DNA from: Gyromitra esculenta
Lineage: Eukaryota; Ascomycota; Pezizomycetes; Pezizales; Discinaceae
Assembly: GCA_038503075.1 (NCBI GenBank)
Contig: JBCAML010000011.1
Coordinates: 620,001-684,000 of the forward strand
Direction of reading: 5' to 3'
Length of the DNA: 64,000 nucleotides
Of this stretch, positions 36,441 through 48,800 are shown piece by piece. The position numbers and the translations under genes were made by a program. The stretch's first letter is position 1; the number at the start of each line of letters is the position of its first letter. Below the pieces are notes generated by a model. It saw nothing but the letters and a program-made list of their open reading frames with translations, ran no database searches and was not told where the DNA came from.

Positions 36441-39400
36441 ATGGCTTCTCGACGTGGCAGTACATACTACCGAACTCGCGGCGGTCCTCGTGACAGCTCT
36501 AGTCAAAGTAGTAGAAATTTCAACTCTAGGGGAAGGTTCAGAAAGACGAGAACAATTGCCGCGAGTTCGTTGCTAGCTACAGATGGAACGAGCTCGGGAG
36601 AAGAAAAGTTTGAAGCCATAAGGCTGGCAAACGAGATTGATGAAAAGATGGGCTTTCCAAGATTTGATTCCGGTCCCAGGAAAGTTGGATGGTTGATCAA
36701 CATGCATTCTGTGAGTTTTAGTCGACTCCGTAGTGGGGGTACTCGGGTAAGAAAGTGGTGGCTAGAGGAGCAGGACTAATTGCTATGAATGAACCAGACA
36801 ATTCTCGAAGACGAGCAAGTGGTGGGAGGGAAAGCAGGGGTGGATTATTATTTTTTGGATGATTTCGGAGGTTCATTCAAGGCTACGGTCATGTATGAAC
36901 CATATTTCTTAATTGCGACAAAGGTAGGAGGAACCCCGCAAGAGGGCAACCAGAAATGATAAACAAGACGGAAATACTGACTGGTACTTTTTCTGTTGTT
37001 TTAGCTTGGCTTTGAAGGTGAGGTAGAAGAATGGTTACGGCGAAAGTTCGAGGGCATAATCAAAAAGACAGTACGGTTAGCAAAAGAAGACCTACAAATG
37101 CCGAACCACCTTTTAGGCTACCGGAGAACCTACATCAAGCTAGAATTCGAAAATGTCTCCGATCTATTAAACGTCAGGAGAGTCCTTATGCCCTTGGCAG
37201 AGAAAAACAAAAAAAATGTCAACGCCATGGATGCCTACGCCGAAGTTGTCAAGTAAACTCTTCACTGTTTCCTGTTACTGTATAATACACTAACCATTAT
37301 ACAAGCGCAAACGCTGGCTTCGACTTTATCGATGATAGCATCGACCGCAAGCCTACAGCGCAGGTAGATGCAAGCGAGTACATAATCGATATCCGAGAAT
37401 TTGACGTCCCCTACCATGTTCGAGTAGCTATCGACAAAAATATCCGCGTCGGTCGCTGGTACAACGTCGATGCCAAACACGGCGTGGTCACATTATCCCT
37501 GATCGAGGACCGTCTAAAACGTGCGGAGCCTGTAGTGATGGCCTACGACATCGAGACCACCAAGCTTCCGCTCAAATTCCCAGATGCCGTAATTGACCAG
37601 ATCATGATGATCTCATATATGATCGAGGGCCAAGGCTTCTTGATCACCAACCGCGAGATCGTTTCACAAGATATCGAGGACTTCGAATACACACCACGAC
37701 CAGAATACGAGGGGTTGTTCATCATCTTTAACGAACCTGATGAGAAAGCCGTTATCGAACGGTTTTTCGAGCACATCAAGGAGGCTAAGCCAACAGTCAT
37801 GGTTACGTATAACGGTGACTTTTTCGATTGGCCATTTGTGGAAGCAAGAGCAAGTCTGTTGGGCATTGATATGTATCAAGAGATTGGGTTCAGGAAGAAC
37901 AGTGAGGATGTTTACCAGAGCTCGTATTGCGCGCATATGGATGCATTTAGTTGGGTCAAGAGAGATTCGTATCTGCCGCAGGGAAGTCAAGGTTTGAAGG
38001 CGGTGACGACAACAAAGCTAGGATATGATCCTGACGAATTGGACCCTGAACTTATGACGAGGTTCGTGAAGACTTTTTAAGTCCGTTTTTTATAATAAAA
38101 CGCTGTGTTTGGGCTGACGGCGTGGTGATAGGTATGCGATAGAGAAACCACAGACTTTAGCGGAATATTCCGTTTCAGATGCTGTAGCAACGTACTACCT
38201 CTACATGAAATACGTCCACCCATTTATTTTCTCGCTATGTACTGTCATTCCATTGGGGCCGGATGATGTCCTGCGAAAGGGCACGGGAACTCTATGCGAG
38301 ATGTTGCTGATGGTGAGCAAAACTGATACATATGAATCATGAATTATCACTCGTTTACATTCCTGGTAAAATAGGTACAAGCATACATCAAAGACATCGT
38401 ATTACCTAATAAACATAAACAAGGAGAAGAGACGTTTTATGATGGGCATTTATTGGAGTCGGAGACATACGTTGGTGGTCACGTGGAGAGTATTGAGTGT
38501 GGTGTTTTTCGGAGCGATTTACCGGTAAACTTTGCAGTTGACCCGCTAGCCATCGATAGTGTAAGTTGGGTCTTCTTTATTGGAATTTGTATTCATCTAA
38601 CGAAGAAAATAGTTAGTAGAGGATTTGGACGCGGCATTACAATTCAGTATTATTGTAGAAGGGAAGAAGAAGTTGGAGGATGTTACGAATTATAAAGAGG
38701 TCAGAAAAGCCCTCCTCATAGTTTTTGAATACATAGACTTACCCAAAGAATAGGTTAAAGGACAAATCGCAGCCAAACTCATGCAACTCAGAGCTGTCCC
38801 AGTCCGAAACGAACGGCCTTCAATTTACCATCTCGACGTCGCTTCCATGTACCCCAACATCATGACTACAAATCGCCTCCAACCTGACTCGATGATTTCC
38901 GAGTCTAACTGCGCCGCCTGCGACTTCAACCGCCCCGGAAAAACCTGTGATCGGCGATTACCATGGGCTTGGAGAGGTGAATATCTTCCTGCAAAGCGAG
39001 ATGAGTACAATATGATCAGACGCGCGCTCGAGAACGAACACTTCCCACCGAGATATCCAAACCAGCCGCAGAGATCTTGGCTCGATTTATCCACCGAGGA
39101 GCAAGCGGCTATTGTCAAGAAGCGCTTACAAGATTATTCGAAGAAGATTTACCATAAGATCCACGAGAGCACGACAATCGAAAAGGAGGCCATTATTTGC
39201 CAGAGAGAGAATCCATTCTATGTTGATACGGTGAAAGATTTCCGTGATCGTCGCTACGATTTTAAGGGACAGCAAAAGGTCTGGAAACGAAAAACGGATG
39301 ACCTTGCGTCCTCCGGTGCGACAGCCGATGAAATCGACGAGGCAAAAAAAATGACTATTCTCTTCGACTCGCTGCAGCTTGCGCACAAGGTTATTCTCAA

Positions 39401-42400
39401 CTCGTTTTATGGGTATGTTATGAGAAAAGGGTCACGGTGGTATTCAATGGAGATGGCGGGAGTTACGTGTCTTACGGGTGCTCATATCATCCAGATGGCG
39501 AAGGAACTCGTGGAACGGATTGGAAGACCGCTCGAGCTGGATACGGATGGTATTTGGTGTATTCTCCCAGCAACCTTCCCAGAGAACTTCGCATTTACCT
39601 TAAAGGGGGGGAAGAAGTTGCCGATTTCGTACCCATGTGTTATGTTGAATCACTTAGTTCATGCGAAGTTCACGAATCATCAATATCAGGACTTAGTGGA
39701 CCCGAAGACTTTCAGATACGAGACGCATAGCGAGAATTCTATTTTTTTCGAAGTAGACGGGCCTTATAGAGCGATGATCCTGCCAACATCGAAGGAAGAG
39801 GATAAGAACTTGAAGAAACGTTACGCCGTGTTTAACCACGACGGAAGTTTGGCCGAGTTGAAGGGGTTTGAGGTTAAACGTCGTGGTGAATTAAAGCTCA
39901 TCAAGATCTTCCAATCTCAAATCTTCAAATTCTTCCTGGAAGGTACAACCCTAACAGAATGCTATGAATCGGTAGCAAAGACTGCAAATAGGTGGTTAGA
40001 TGTATTGCACCAGCATGGGACTACACTAGCGGATGAAGAACTCATCGATCTTATTTGTGAGAACAGAAGCATGTCGAAGACACTTGCCGAGTATGGTTCA
40101 CAAAAATCGACCAGCATCACCACAGCGAAGAGACTGGCGGAGTTCTTGGGGGAGCAGATGGTGAAAGATAAAGGACTTAACTGCAAATATATCATATGTT
40201 CGAAACCGAGAGATGCGCCAGTTACGGAGCGCGCTATTCCGGTAGCGATTTTTTCCGCCGAGCTGAGTGTTAAGCGCCATTTCTTAAGAAAGTGGTTAAA
40301 AGAAGAACCGAGCGATATGGATCCACGGGCCTTGATTGATTGGAATTATTATCTCGAACGGCTAGGCTCTGTCATTCAGAAGCTTATCACCATCCCAGCG
40401 GCACTACAGAAAGTCCGGAATCCGGTGCCGAGAGTTGCACATCCCGACTGGCTGCAGAGGAGAATCAATATCAAGGATGATCGATTTAAGCAGAAGAAAA
40501 TGACGGACATGTTCGTGAAGAGCACTAGGTCTATGCTAGATGTTACGAGTACGTTGGAGACTGCACGTACGGGTGATATGGAGGACTTCGGTAGTACCCT
40601 AATCGCAAAACCTATGATTGGAACTGCCAAAAGACTTCAGAAAAGGAAACTCCCCGAAAGCGCAAATACCGCTAATAACGATCCCTTCGCTAGCCTTCCT
40701 TCTGTGATGCCGTCCATAACAGAAGATTACGAAGGTTGGTTACAGTACCAAAAGAAGAAGTGGAAGCTACAGAAACACGCACGTGATAGGCGAAGGCAGC
40801 TTTTCGGCGATAGGAGTGGCCTACAAGGTGATGGTATCGGCAATTACTTCAGGAATAAAACAGAGATGATGCTTTCCAGTACCTGGGAAATCCTCCAGCT
40901 CCGAGGCACGGATATGCCGGGTGAGGTTCGCGCTATAGTACTGGTTGATAAAAGGATTCTTAATTTGAAAATTAAGGTTCCACGACAGGTTTTTATCAAT
41001 TTCAAGAGCGATGAGTTACCCCAAGTCGTAATTGAGGGTTGTTCTGTAGAGAGGGTCGGCCATATCCTACCGAACGGGCATCCGTCGGCTCATCTCTTTA
41101 AGCTTACTGTATCCGAGGAAGTCTTCGTCCGAGAAGCCAAGGCCTTTTCGGCTATCTTCTGTCATCCTAGTGTGGAGGGCGTGTACGAAACACAGGTTCC
41201 CCTAGATACTCGGGTCATGCTAGAACTTGGCAGTACTTGCACCTTTGATGAGAGTCAAAGGGGTGTACTTGGAAAGGGTCTCGACCAGGGATTCGATCTT
41301 TCAAGCTTGAAGGCAAAAACTGGTGCAATCCCATATCTACACGAGAGTCCGCTAGAGTATCTTTTCTTGTATCATGTGGTTGCTGGTGACCGACAGATCT
41401 TTGGCCTATTCTCAACAGTAAGGGATGAAGCGCATGTATTGGTCTATAATACTACACGAGAAGCACAAGGATTACCAAATATGGATAAGATATATGCCGA
41501 ACAGTTTAGTCGGAGATTGAAGGAACAAGACGGGCATTGGAAAACATCGATCGACTACCAAGAGACGCTCCATTTCAATACATCATACGTCAACACAAAA
41601 AAGAAGCTACGGAAGGAATTGACCGATCTCATCAAGAGAACTCGGTCAGAAGAGTCAAAAGCTACAGCCCTCGTCATACAATCCCCTCAGAGACGGATAC
41701 TAGTGGAAACTGTACCTATTTTGAGCGATTTTCCGATTCTTCCGTTGCGCTCGGACACCTCTGATAGTAATCTACCGCCCTTGGGCTGGCAAACCTTTGT
41801 GGCAAAAAGAATCGTTACACATTACCTAGCTTTAGGATCCTGGATCTCACATCTCATGGAGCTGGCTCGTTATGGCGATATACCAATTTGTAACCTCGAG
41901 AAAGACGATCCTAGTTACCTAATTGACATTGCCTATGCCCGACGATTACAGAAAAACAATGTTGTTCTTTGGTGGTCTCCCTCGCCGAAGCCGGATCACG
42001 GTGGATATGAAAAAGATGATATCGTGGGGTCTTTCGAAGCGGTCGAGATGCCAGCCATCAATAATCCTGGATCCTACTCCTCGGTTTGTATCGAGATTGA
42101 CGTTCGAAATCTTGCCATCAATACAATCCTTACTTCTTCTCTAATTAATGAGCTCGAAGGAAGCGACTCCGTATCATTAAACCCGGCAGCCCCCACAGAT
42201 GACAACCCAAGCGATGGAACAAATGTTATATTTGCCGACAACGCGTTTGCGACAGCTGGGGTTACTGTACTACGAGAGATGGTTAAAGCGTGGTGGGCCG
42301 AGGCTTGTAAGGGGAACAACATGGCTGATATCATGGTGCAGCACCTAGTGCGATGGGTTGAAAATCCAGGTTCATTCCTTTACGATCGTGCACTGCACTA

Positions 42401-43604
42401 CTACGTGCAAACCATGTCGAAGAAAGCATTTTTGCAGCTCATGACGGATTTTCGCCGAGTTGGATCAAATGTCATATTTGCCAATGCGAACAAACTCCTT
42501 GTTCAAACCACGAAAGCCGACGTTGGCAACGCCTACGCCTATAGCCAATATATTCTAAAGGCAATCCGGGCGAAACCGCTGTTCCATTTCCTCGATTTAG
42601 AGATCAAAGAGTATTGGGATTATCTCGTATGGTATGATGAGGTAAATCATGGTGGAACAGCATGTCAGGAAGTTATTGAAGCCGAGAAACAACCCCTGAA
42701 TACAATCATGCATTGGCAATTTGCAAAGTTCTTGCCGGAAACTCTCCAGACTGTTTTCAAGGACACAATAATCAGGTTTGTGGAGATCATGCACAGCCAA
42801 AAGCATTCAGAACCCTCGGGATCCAACCCTTCAACACCAAGACCCACACAAATATTCTTCAAGGTTTCAGAGGACGAAAATAGCGATAAGATAGTACTAG
42901 GGAAAGATTTCACAAAACCCTTGCGAAAACAAATCGGCCAACTCATACGAAGACAGCAAGAAACGATGTTACATCCAGAACCCGATCTAAATTTTGAATT
43001 CCCGTCCCTACCTGGCGCCTACAAACCCCTAAAGAATCCAGTATTACAATTGGTCCGATCTCTTACCGCAGTATTGGGTCTGGCAAAGGAAATCAATCTT
43101 GAAGCACGTTTATTGAGGAAGGAGCTCCTCGGGATGTTCGACGTCAAGGAATTTAGCAAAGATGGTATCTTCGAGAACCCTAGCGAGTCGTTGAAGTTTT
43201 CCCAAGTTGTCTGTCATAACTGCACAATGGCTAGAGACATGGATCTCTGTAAAGACGAAGACCTTATGCCGGAGTTGACAAGAGATGAAGGCCAAGCCCG
43301 TGAGAAAGCATGGAAGTGTCTCTTTTGTGGAAGCGAGTTTGACAGACTGGCATTCGAAGAGAAAATGATTGGACAGCTGCATCAGATGATCACAGCCTAC
43401 AACGCCCAGGACATTAAGTGTGGGAAGTGCAAGCAGCTTAAAGTCAATGACTTCCTGGAGCACTGTTCATGTTCCGGGGCTTGGGTTCTAACAATAGAAA
43501 GGGAACCATTGATTAAGCGGTTGAATGTGTATAAGAGTGTTGCGGAGTTCTATTCGTTCAGGATGTTGTTAGACGTGGTAGAAGATATCATTGGCGGTAT
43601 TTGA
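36441..43604 (+). CDS. POL2: DNA polymerase epsilon catalytic subunit
   Basis: Leading-strand replicative polymerase with proofreading exonuclease, nuclear. Eight exons: 36441-36710, 36798-36923, 37005-37252, 37306-38061, 38132-38312, 38375-38560, 38613-38699, 38754-43604, giving 2234 aa against about 2222 in yeast. The Exo I motif is AYDIETTKL (Asp296, Glu298). Polymerase motif A is [11 protein letters not shown] (Asp646), motif B is [17 protein letters not shown], and motif C is ELDTDGIWC (Asp881, Asp883). The cysteines that bind an iron-sulphur cluster in the yeast catalytic core are present (Cys671, 674, 683, 767). An inactive second polymerase half follows. The C-terminus has two Cys modules, [15 protein letters not shown] and IKCGKC/CSCSG. 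The intron 7 donor is GTCAGA, unusual for this genome. No frame breaks are seen. Confidence 0.97.
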
Positions 43605-45844
43605 AGGTTTGGTGGATAGTGTAATGAGTCGGGCCTTTGTGTCTTATGACAATATATTTAAAACGAAAATACATGTATGTGTGTGCGCATTGGGTGGATA
43701 TGGGGAAATGGTAGGTAACATTTTTGGAATGGCGTTTGTATTTTGTCCGTTTTTTCACTTTTTCGATTATTTCATATTGCAGAAGAGTTGTACCCACTTA
43801 ACTCCTATTTTAATTACTCATACTTTTTTAATATGACGCTATGATATTAGCTACGAGTAGATATACGTATGGCGGCTCATAGCTACCAAAGTCCGAAATG
43901 AACTTATGAGGTAACAACAGACTAACAACACACCAAATTACTAGTCAAACAACAAAATTAAATATTACCATTGCCAAAAATAAATTAAATTAACTTGACA
44001 TTACTCAATAATATTTAGATCTTAGGAATTAGATACATTAGAGTGTTTTAGCCACTGCGTCGCAACCAAAATTTGAGCTAGAATTTTGGGTGTCGTGGGG
44101 TTGGCCAAAACATAGGCTCGTTCCCATCCCTACTGCCTATGGCTGCTACGCACCAGCAAGCTGCGCAGTGGGGCTGGGCACGAGACTAGCCAAAACACTC
44201 TATTGTACTTATAGAAAAAATCTTAAAGTTTTAAGGTTAAGGTACTAGCAGGGACTTAAATGGTGAGCCTCCCCATTTAATACCCAAGTGTCAGTTTTGT
44301 TTTTTTTAAAAAAGGGCTACTTTGCAAGCCCATGTTATTCTAAGAATTGAATAATTTAGGAGCTATTGCCTGGCTCTGCTGGTCATGGCGGTAATGCATT
44401 GCCACCGCCGCAAATAGTGGTTGTTGATGTTGACAAAAGGACTGGGGAACTACGGTGGGAGACACCCTGTACAGACGTGAGCAGAAAGTCGTGAGACGCT
44501 AGCCAAAACACACCAAAATTAGCCCACTTCAAACCTACAGTTTTCTATCTCGACACTAACTTGAATAAATGAGATATTTATGTCACTCTAAGTCCCACAA
44601 ACTCTTTGTAAACAAATTCTTGAACCGTTTAACTGACATCATCATAAATTGTTGGCTTGTGGGTTGGTGACAACCTTCAAATCTGGTTGTATTGTACCGT
44701 TCCTCACCAAAATCGAGTTTCTAACCAAAGCTCACCCATTTAAGAGCCTTTATCTCCACAAAAAAATATAAGGGTGAAAATAATATAAACAAAAAATTCG
44801 GAAATAGTAGGTATATCAAGAAGCTTAGTTCTTTGGTAGTACATGTATGTCTTTTGGATGCTGAGTTGGTTGATTTTGGTGTATTTTGGCGACTTTTTGG
44901 CCGCGTCTGTACGTAAACAGTAACCAAACCCAATTACCAGAGCCAAGGGAAACTATTAGGAATATTAATATTTTGTATTTGAAAAAGATAGCTATAGTCT
45001 TAATTAATGCATGAATATCCTTTTCTATTTTTCGTGATAATAGCAAATAATAGTGGTGGTTGAACGCTAATCTGGTGTGGTGTTGCTGGCTTGCTGCTGC
45101 CCTCGAAACCCCAAATGCCCAGATCGGACTCTGGTAGTTATGAACCACCATACTAGAAGCAACCATTGTTGAGATAGATTTCCAGATATTACAGACTGAA
45201 ATAGTACCTACGGTCTCAAACTACATTTGATCATCCACTACTACAACAGTGATATCTGCTAAATGCCAGACTTTGTAGGATATCTAGTTAAAACTACGTA
45301 AGGTGTACTAGTATCAAGAAAGAGATATCTTAAGGATGCGTAAACTTTGAAGCTTAGAGTATAGTAGTATGTGCATTTGTGATATATACTCAAAACACTA
45401 ACCAGGAAGGGAAGGCCCCAGCTAGATTAACACGAGGAAAGGCCCACATTAAAGACGAAAGGAAATTATTCATAAAAAAGGAAACAAACGTATGTCTCCT
45501 TCCTATCCATTGACGGAAAGGGCGAGAATACAAACGAAAGGATAGTAAAAAAATATAAGGAAAGAAAAACACGCAGATAATGTATCATCCCTCTATTCCG
45601 CGCCCCCACCACAAAGTTTTGCCCAATCCCCCATAAGGATCAAGTATCACAACATTAAAATTCCTCCCACCATACTACCAATGGAAGCGGCAAATTTCGA
45701 GATTAACCCTTTGAAACACAACCAACAACCATTTGTATAGAGAATAGAAGAAATGAGAGAAAAACCCCCCAGTATAACATACCAAGAACTTCACAAAGAA
45801 ACTAAATTCCAACCTCCTACCACTCCGATTATACTACGAAGAAT
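43605..45844. other. Convergent intergenic region POL2 / FKS1
   Basis: About 2.2 kb, AT-rich, no gene. It contains a TA-flanked short element at 44041-44200 and further copies of its GCCAAAACA end motif near 44103 and 44504. Minus-strand frames at 44721-45166 are low-complexity and rejected. Confidence 0.55.
44041..44200. mobile_element. TA-flanked short inverted-repeat element (MITE candidate)
   Basis: The ends are GAGTGTTTTAGCC (44041-44053) and the inverted GGCTAG-type copy ending AAAACACTC (to 44200), i.e. GAGTGTTTTRGCY on both sides. TA lies at 44039-44040 and 44201-44202. It is 160 bp with no coding capacity. A related end, CTAGCCAAAACACACC, near 44500-44515 hints at a second or longer copy. 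Confidence 0.5.
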
Positions 45845-48800
45845 CTAAAACAAGAATTTGAATTTGGCGTTGGCATTTTGGTTTTGCGAGGCACCAGCCT
45901 TGAGCTCCTTAGCACCATCATCAACTTCTAATGGATGTGCGTCCCAGTAAAAGGTATCAGTGTTGTTGTAGTAACCATCAGGTGGCTGCATCAAACCCAG
46001 GCTAGGCATAATGTTCACACTCTTAGTCATTTTGATGAGGATGCTTTCTATGAGACGAAAATGCGTTAGAAGAGTCTAAATATTAGGAGTGAAGAATATA
46101 CGTACTAGCAATGACTGGACCAATAACAAGAGCCAAGAAAACGACAAACATGAAGAAATAAAGGACGGAAAACCGAATGACTCTCTTCCTGCGTAGCTTG
46201 GACTGCTTTGATGAGTAGATTGGAGGGCGGATCTGGCGGGAAGGTCGTAACCAGAACAACATAGTTGAATGCGCCACATCAATGTAGGGTGTGCAGACAA
46301 AAGGAAGTTGAATGAACAACAACACATGCCCAAGAATGAAGTCGGCTGAGAACATTCCAAGTTCGGTGATCTTACAAAGCAATTCACGACCAGGCTGGGT
46401 GATAGCGTGGAGTCCTGAGATTGTTAGCCGAGAAACCAGATCATATTTAAGAACCAGGATAAAAACTTACCAAGACCATACCACTTTCCGCTCCAGAAAG
46501 CCAAGTTACTTTGATCAGACTTGAATTCTCTGGTGAGGGCAAGGCAAATGATGAGTTTGAAGAACCATCGCTGAACAGCGACGACGACAACCATTCCAAG
46601 ACAAGCCTTGGAGAAACTGAACCCCTCAAGAAACATCATAACCTCAAAGAAAGCGAATAGCATAATGACAGCAATAGCATGTGCGATGGCAGCGAGAACA
46701 GCGCCAAATTTCTTGCAGCACATACCGAAAACAGGCCCCATACAACAAGCCATACCGAAAAGAGCAGCCAAGACTCCAGCATTAACCGCGATTGGCGCAA
46801 AAGCAACAACCCCGACACGGATCAGAGAACCAGTAGGCTTCGGAGCTGGCAGGTCCTTGTTTGAAGGGTTGTCAGATCTGACACCGGTTTGCGCATTGAT
46901 AAACAGGTACGGGATCAGGGTGATTATAACCAGAATGAATGGTCCGACAAACTCGTTGAAAACAATGTTGGTAAATTTGGAACGAGGAATATCGCCAGAC
47001 AGTTTCTCGGAAGGATCTCCTAGCAGCTTGCGCTTGTAGCCAGTGATACGGGTTCTCGAAAGACGGCAGAACGCAATCCATGACTGATGATTGGCACGGG
47101 AATTTCCGCGGGAGAGCCATCTAAGATAGTCGCGATAATCGATAAAGAAGTCGTCCCAAGCAAGCTGATGGGGGTTGAACAAGAAGGGTGAGATGCAAAG
47201 AGCCAACAGAGAAATCCAGAAGTAAAGCAATTCAGCCCGCCACATCGTAACAGTCGCAAAAAGAAGCATCAACAAAGATCTTGCACCAAGGTAGATGGAT
47301 GGACCAGCGAATCGAGAATACAAGACACCGAACGGAATACGAGCTGTTGCGAAACCACGACCAGTACCGATATACCTAGCACCACCGAACGCAAGATCTT
47401 GCATAATGGAGTTTGCGTATATCTGACACACAAAAACCTCGAAGAACGGAGAGAACGAGGAGAAATGCTTTCCAAGACGAGTTGCCGCACGCCAGAAACC
47501 ACGTTCGGTAAGCTCTTGAACCATAAGCGGAAGGAAGGCAATAAAGAAAACGATGAAAATAGACAGAATACAGCGATCAACCCAGTCCAGAATAGGTTGC
47601 AAGTTTCTGCAGCCGGTAGGCAGCAACGGATCGGTAATTGGTTTGTCTTTGTTGTAATCGCAAATAACGACTTGGTTTTTGAGGGCGCCGAGATTAATGA
47701 TAACAAGCATAAAAAGCTGCACCGAAAGAATAATGAATAAGTTGTTGATATGGAAACCTGGATGGGCGTAAAAAAAGGACAAGAAGCGATCGATAGGCAT
47801 TTGGGTGCCAATATAGTAGTATTCCCGAGAAAGCATCTGCTCCCCCATACCAGTTCCAATCTTGGTTGTAAAGTTGAGAATAGAGCCAAATCCCAAATCA
47901 CGACCCTTACCACATTGATAGTATTCGCAGTGCTTGATACGTCCTCCTCGTAGTAGGGCTGTCATACCGATATAAATATCCTCGTTGAGATGTAATCCTT
48001 TTTGTGCCTTTGAAACACCACCACGTGTAGTCATGAAGACAGCATTGAGGAAATCCGGATGACCGTAATGTAGTTTACCACCGATTTGAGCGAGTGTACG
48101 AGCAAAGAGGGTACCAAACGTTTGTTCCTTTCCGGCAGCAACGTCACCCAAGATACCGATATTCTCAGAGAAAATGTATTCACGAGCACCAAGAATGGCA
48201 ACCGGGTCAAAGTTCGTTGGCGGCAAGCCTGGGGTATAAGGCGAAACGTTGTCAACGGTCATTTCCTCAAATTCGGCAAGAACACTACGAATCTTCAAAC
48301 ACTCCTCGAGGTAGTTGTCCTGATTAGCGTCGACAAGTTGAATATATTCACCACGGAAAAAGATAACAGCATGATTCTGGTTGTCGGATTTTCCGTCACC
48401 GAGAATAGGATTGCCGGAAAGTAGAACCCGGAATTTTGGACGGCGCAGGCCATTCTCCATCATTTCGCAGTGACCATCGATGATTGCAGAGTAGAGGCGG
48501 GGTTCCGCACCTTCTTCAACAGGTGGTTCTTCGTCGAGGTACGCAATTTGCAGGTCGGGATAAGCGCGCAACAAAAATTCGGTGTTTTCCATCTCTTCCT
48601 TCTTGAATTTCGCATACCGTTGCATAGAGACAACAATCTTAAACTTGCGACGAGCCATACGCTCAAGTTCCCGTTCAAGTTTATCGGTGTTTCCGCCGAA
48701 CATTTGAACAACTTCAGGATTTTCAACGCGGTAGAGAAGTTTGATAGCGCGACTATAATTCATGAAACCAGAGATAGTACGGTAGAGAGTTTGATGACGA

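Noticed and set aside
44721..45166. Minus-strand frames between POL2 and FKS1
   Set aside because: They are overlapping, AT-rich and hydrophobic/aromatic, without ATG-led conserved sequence.
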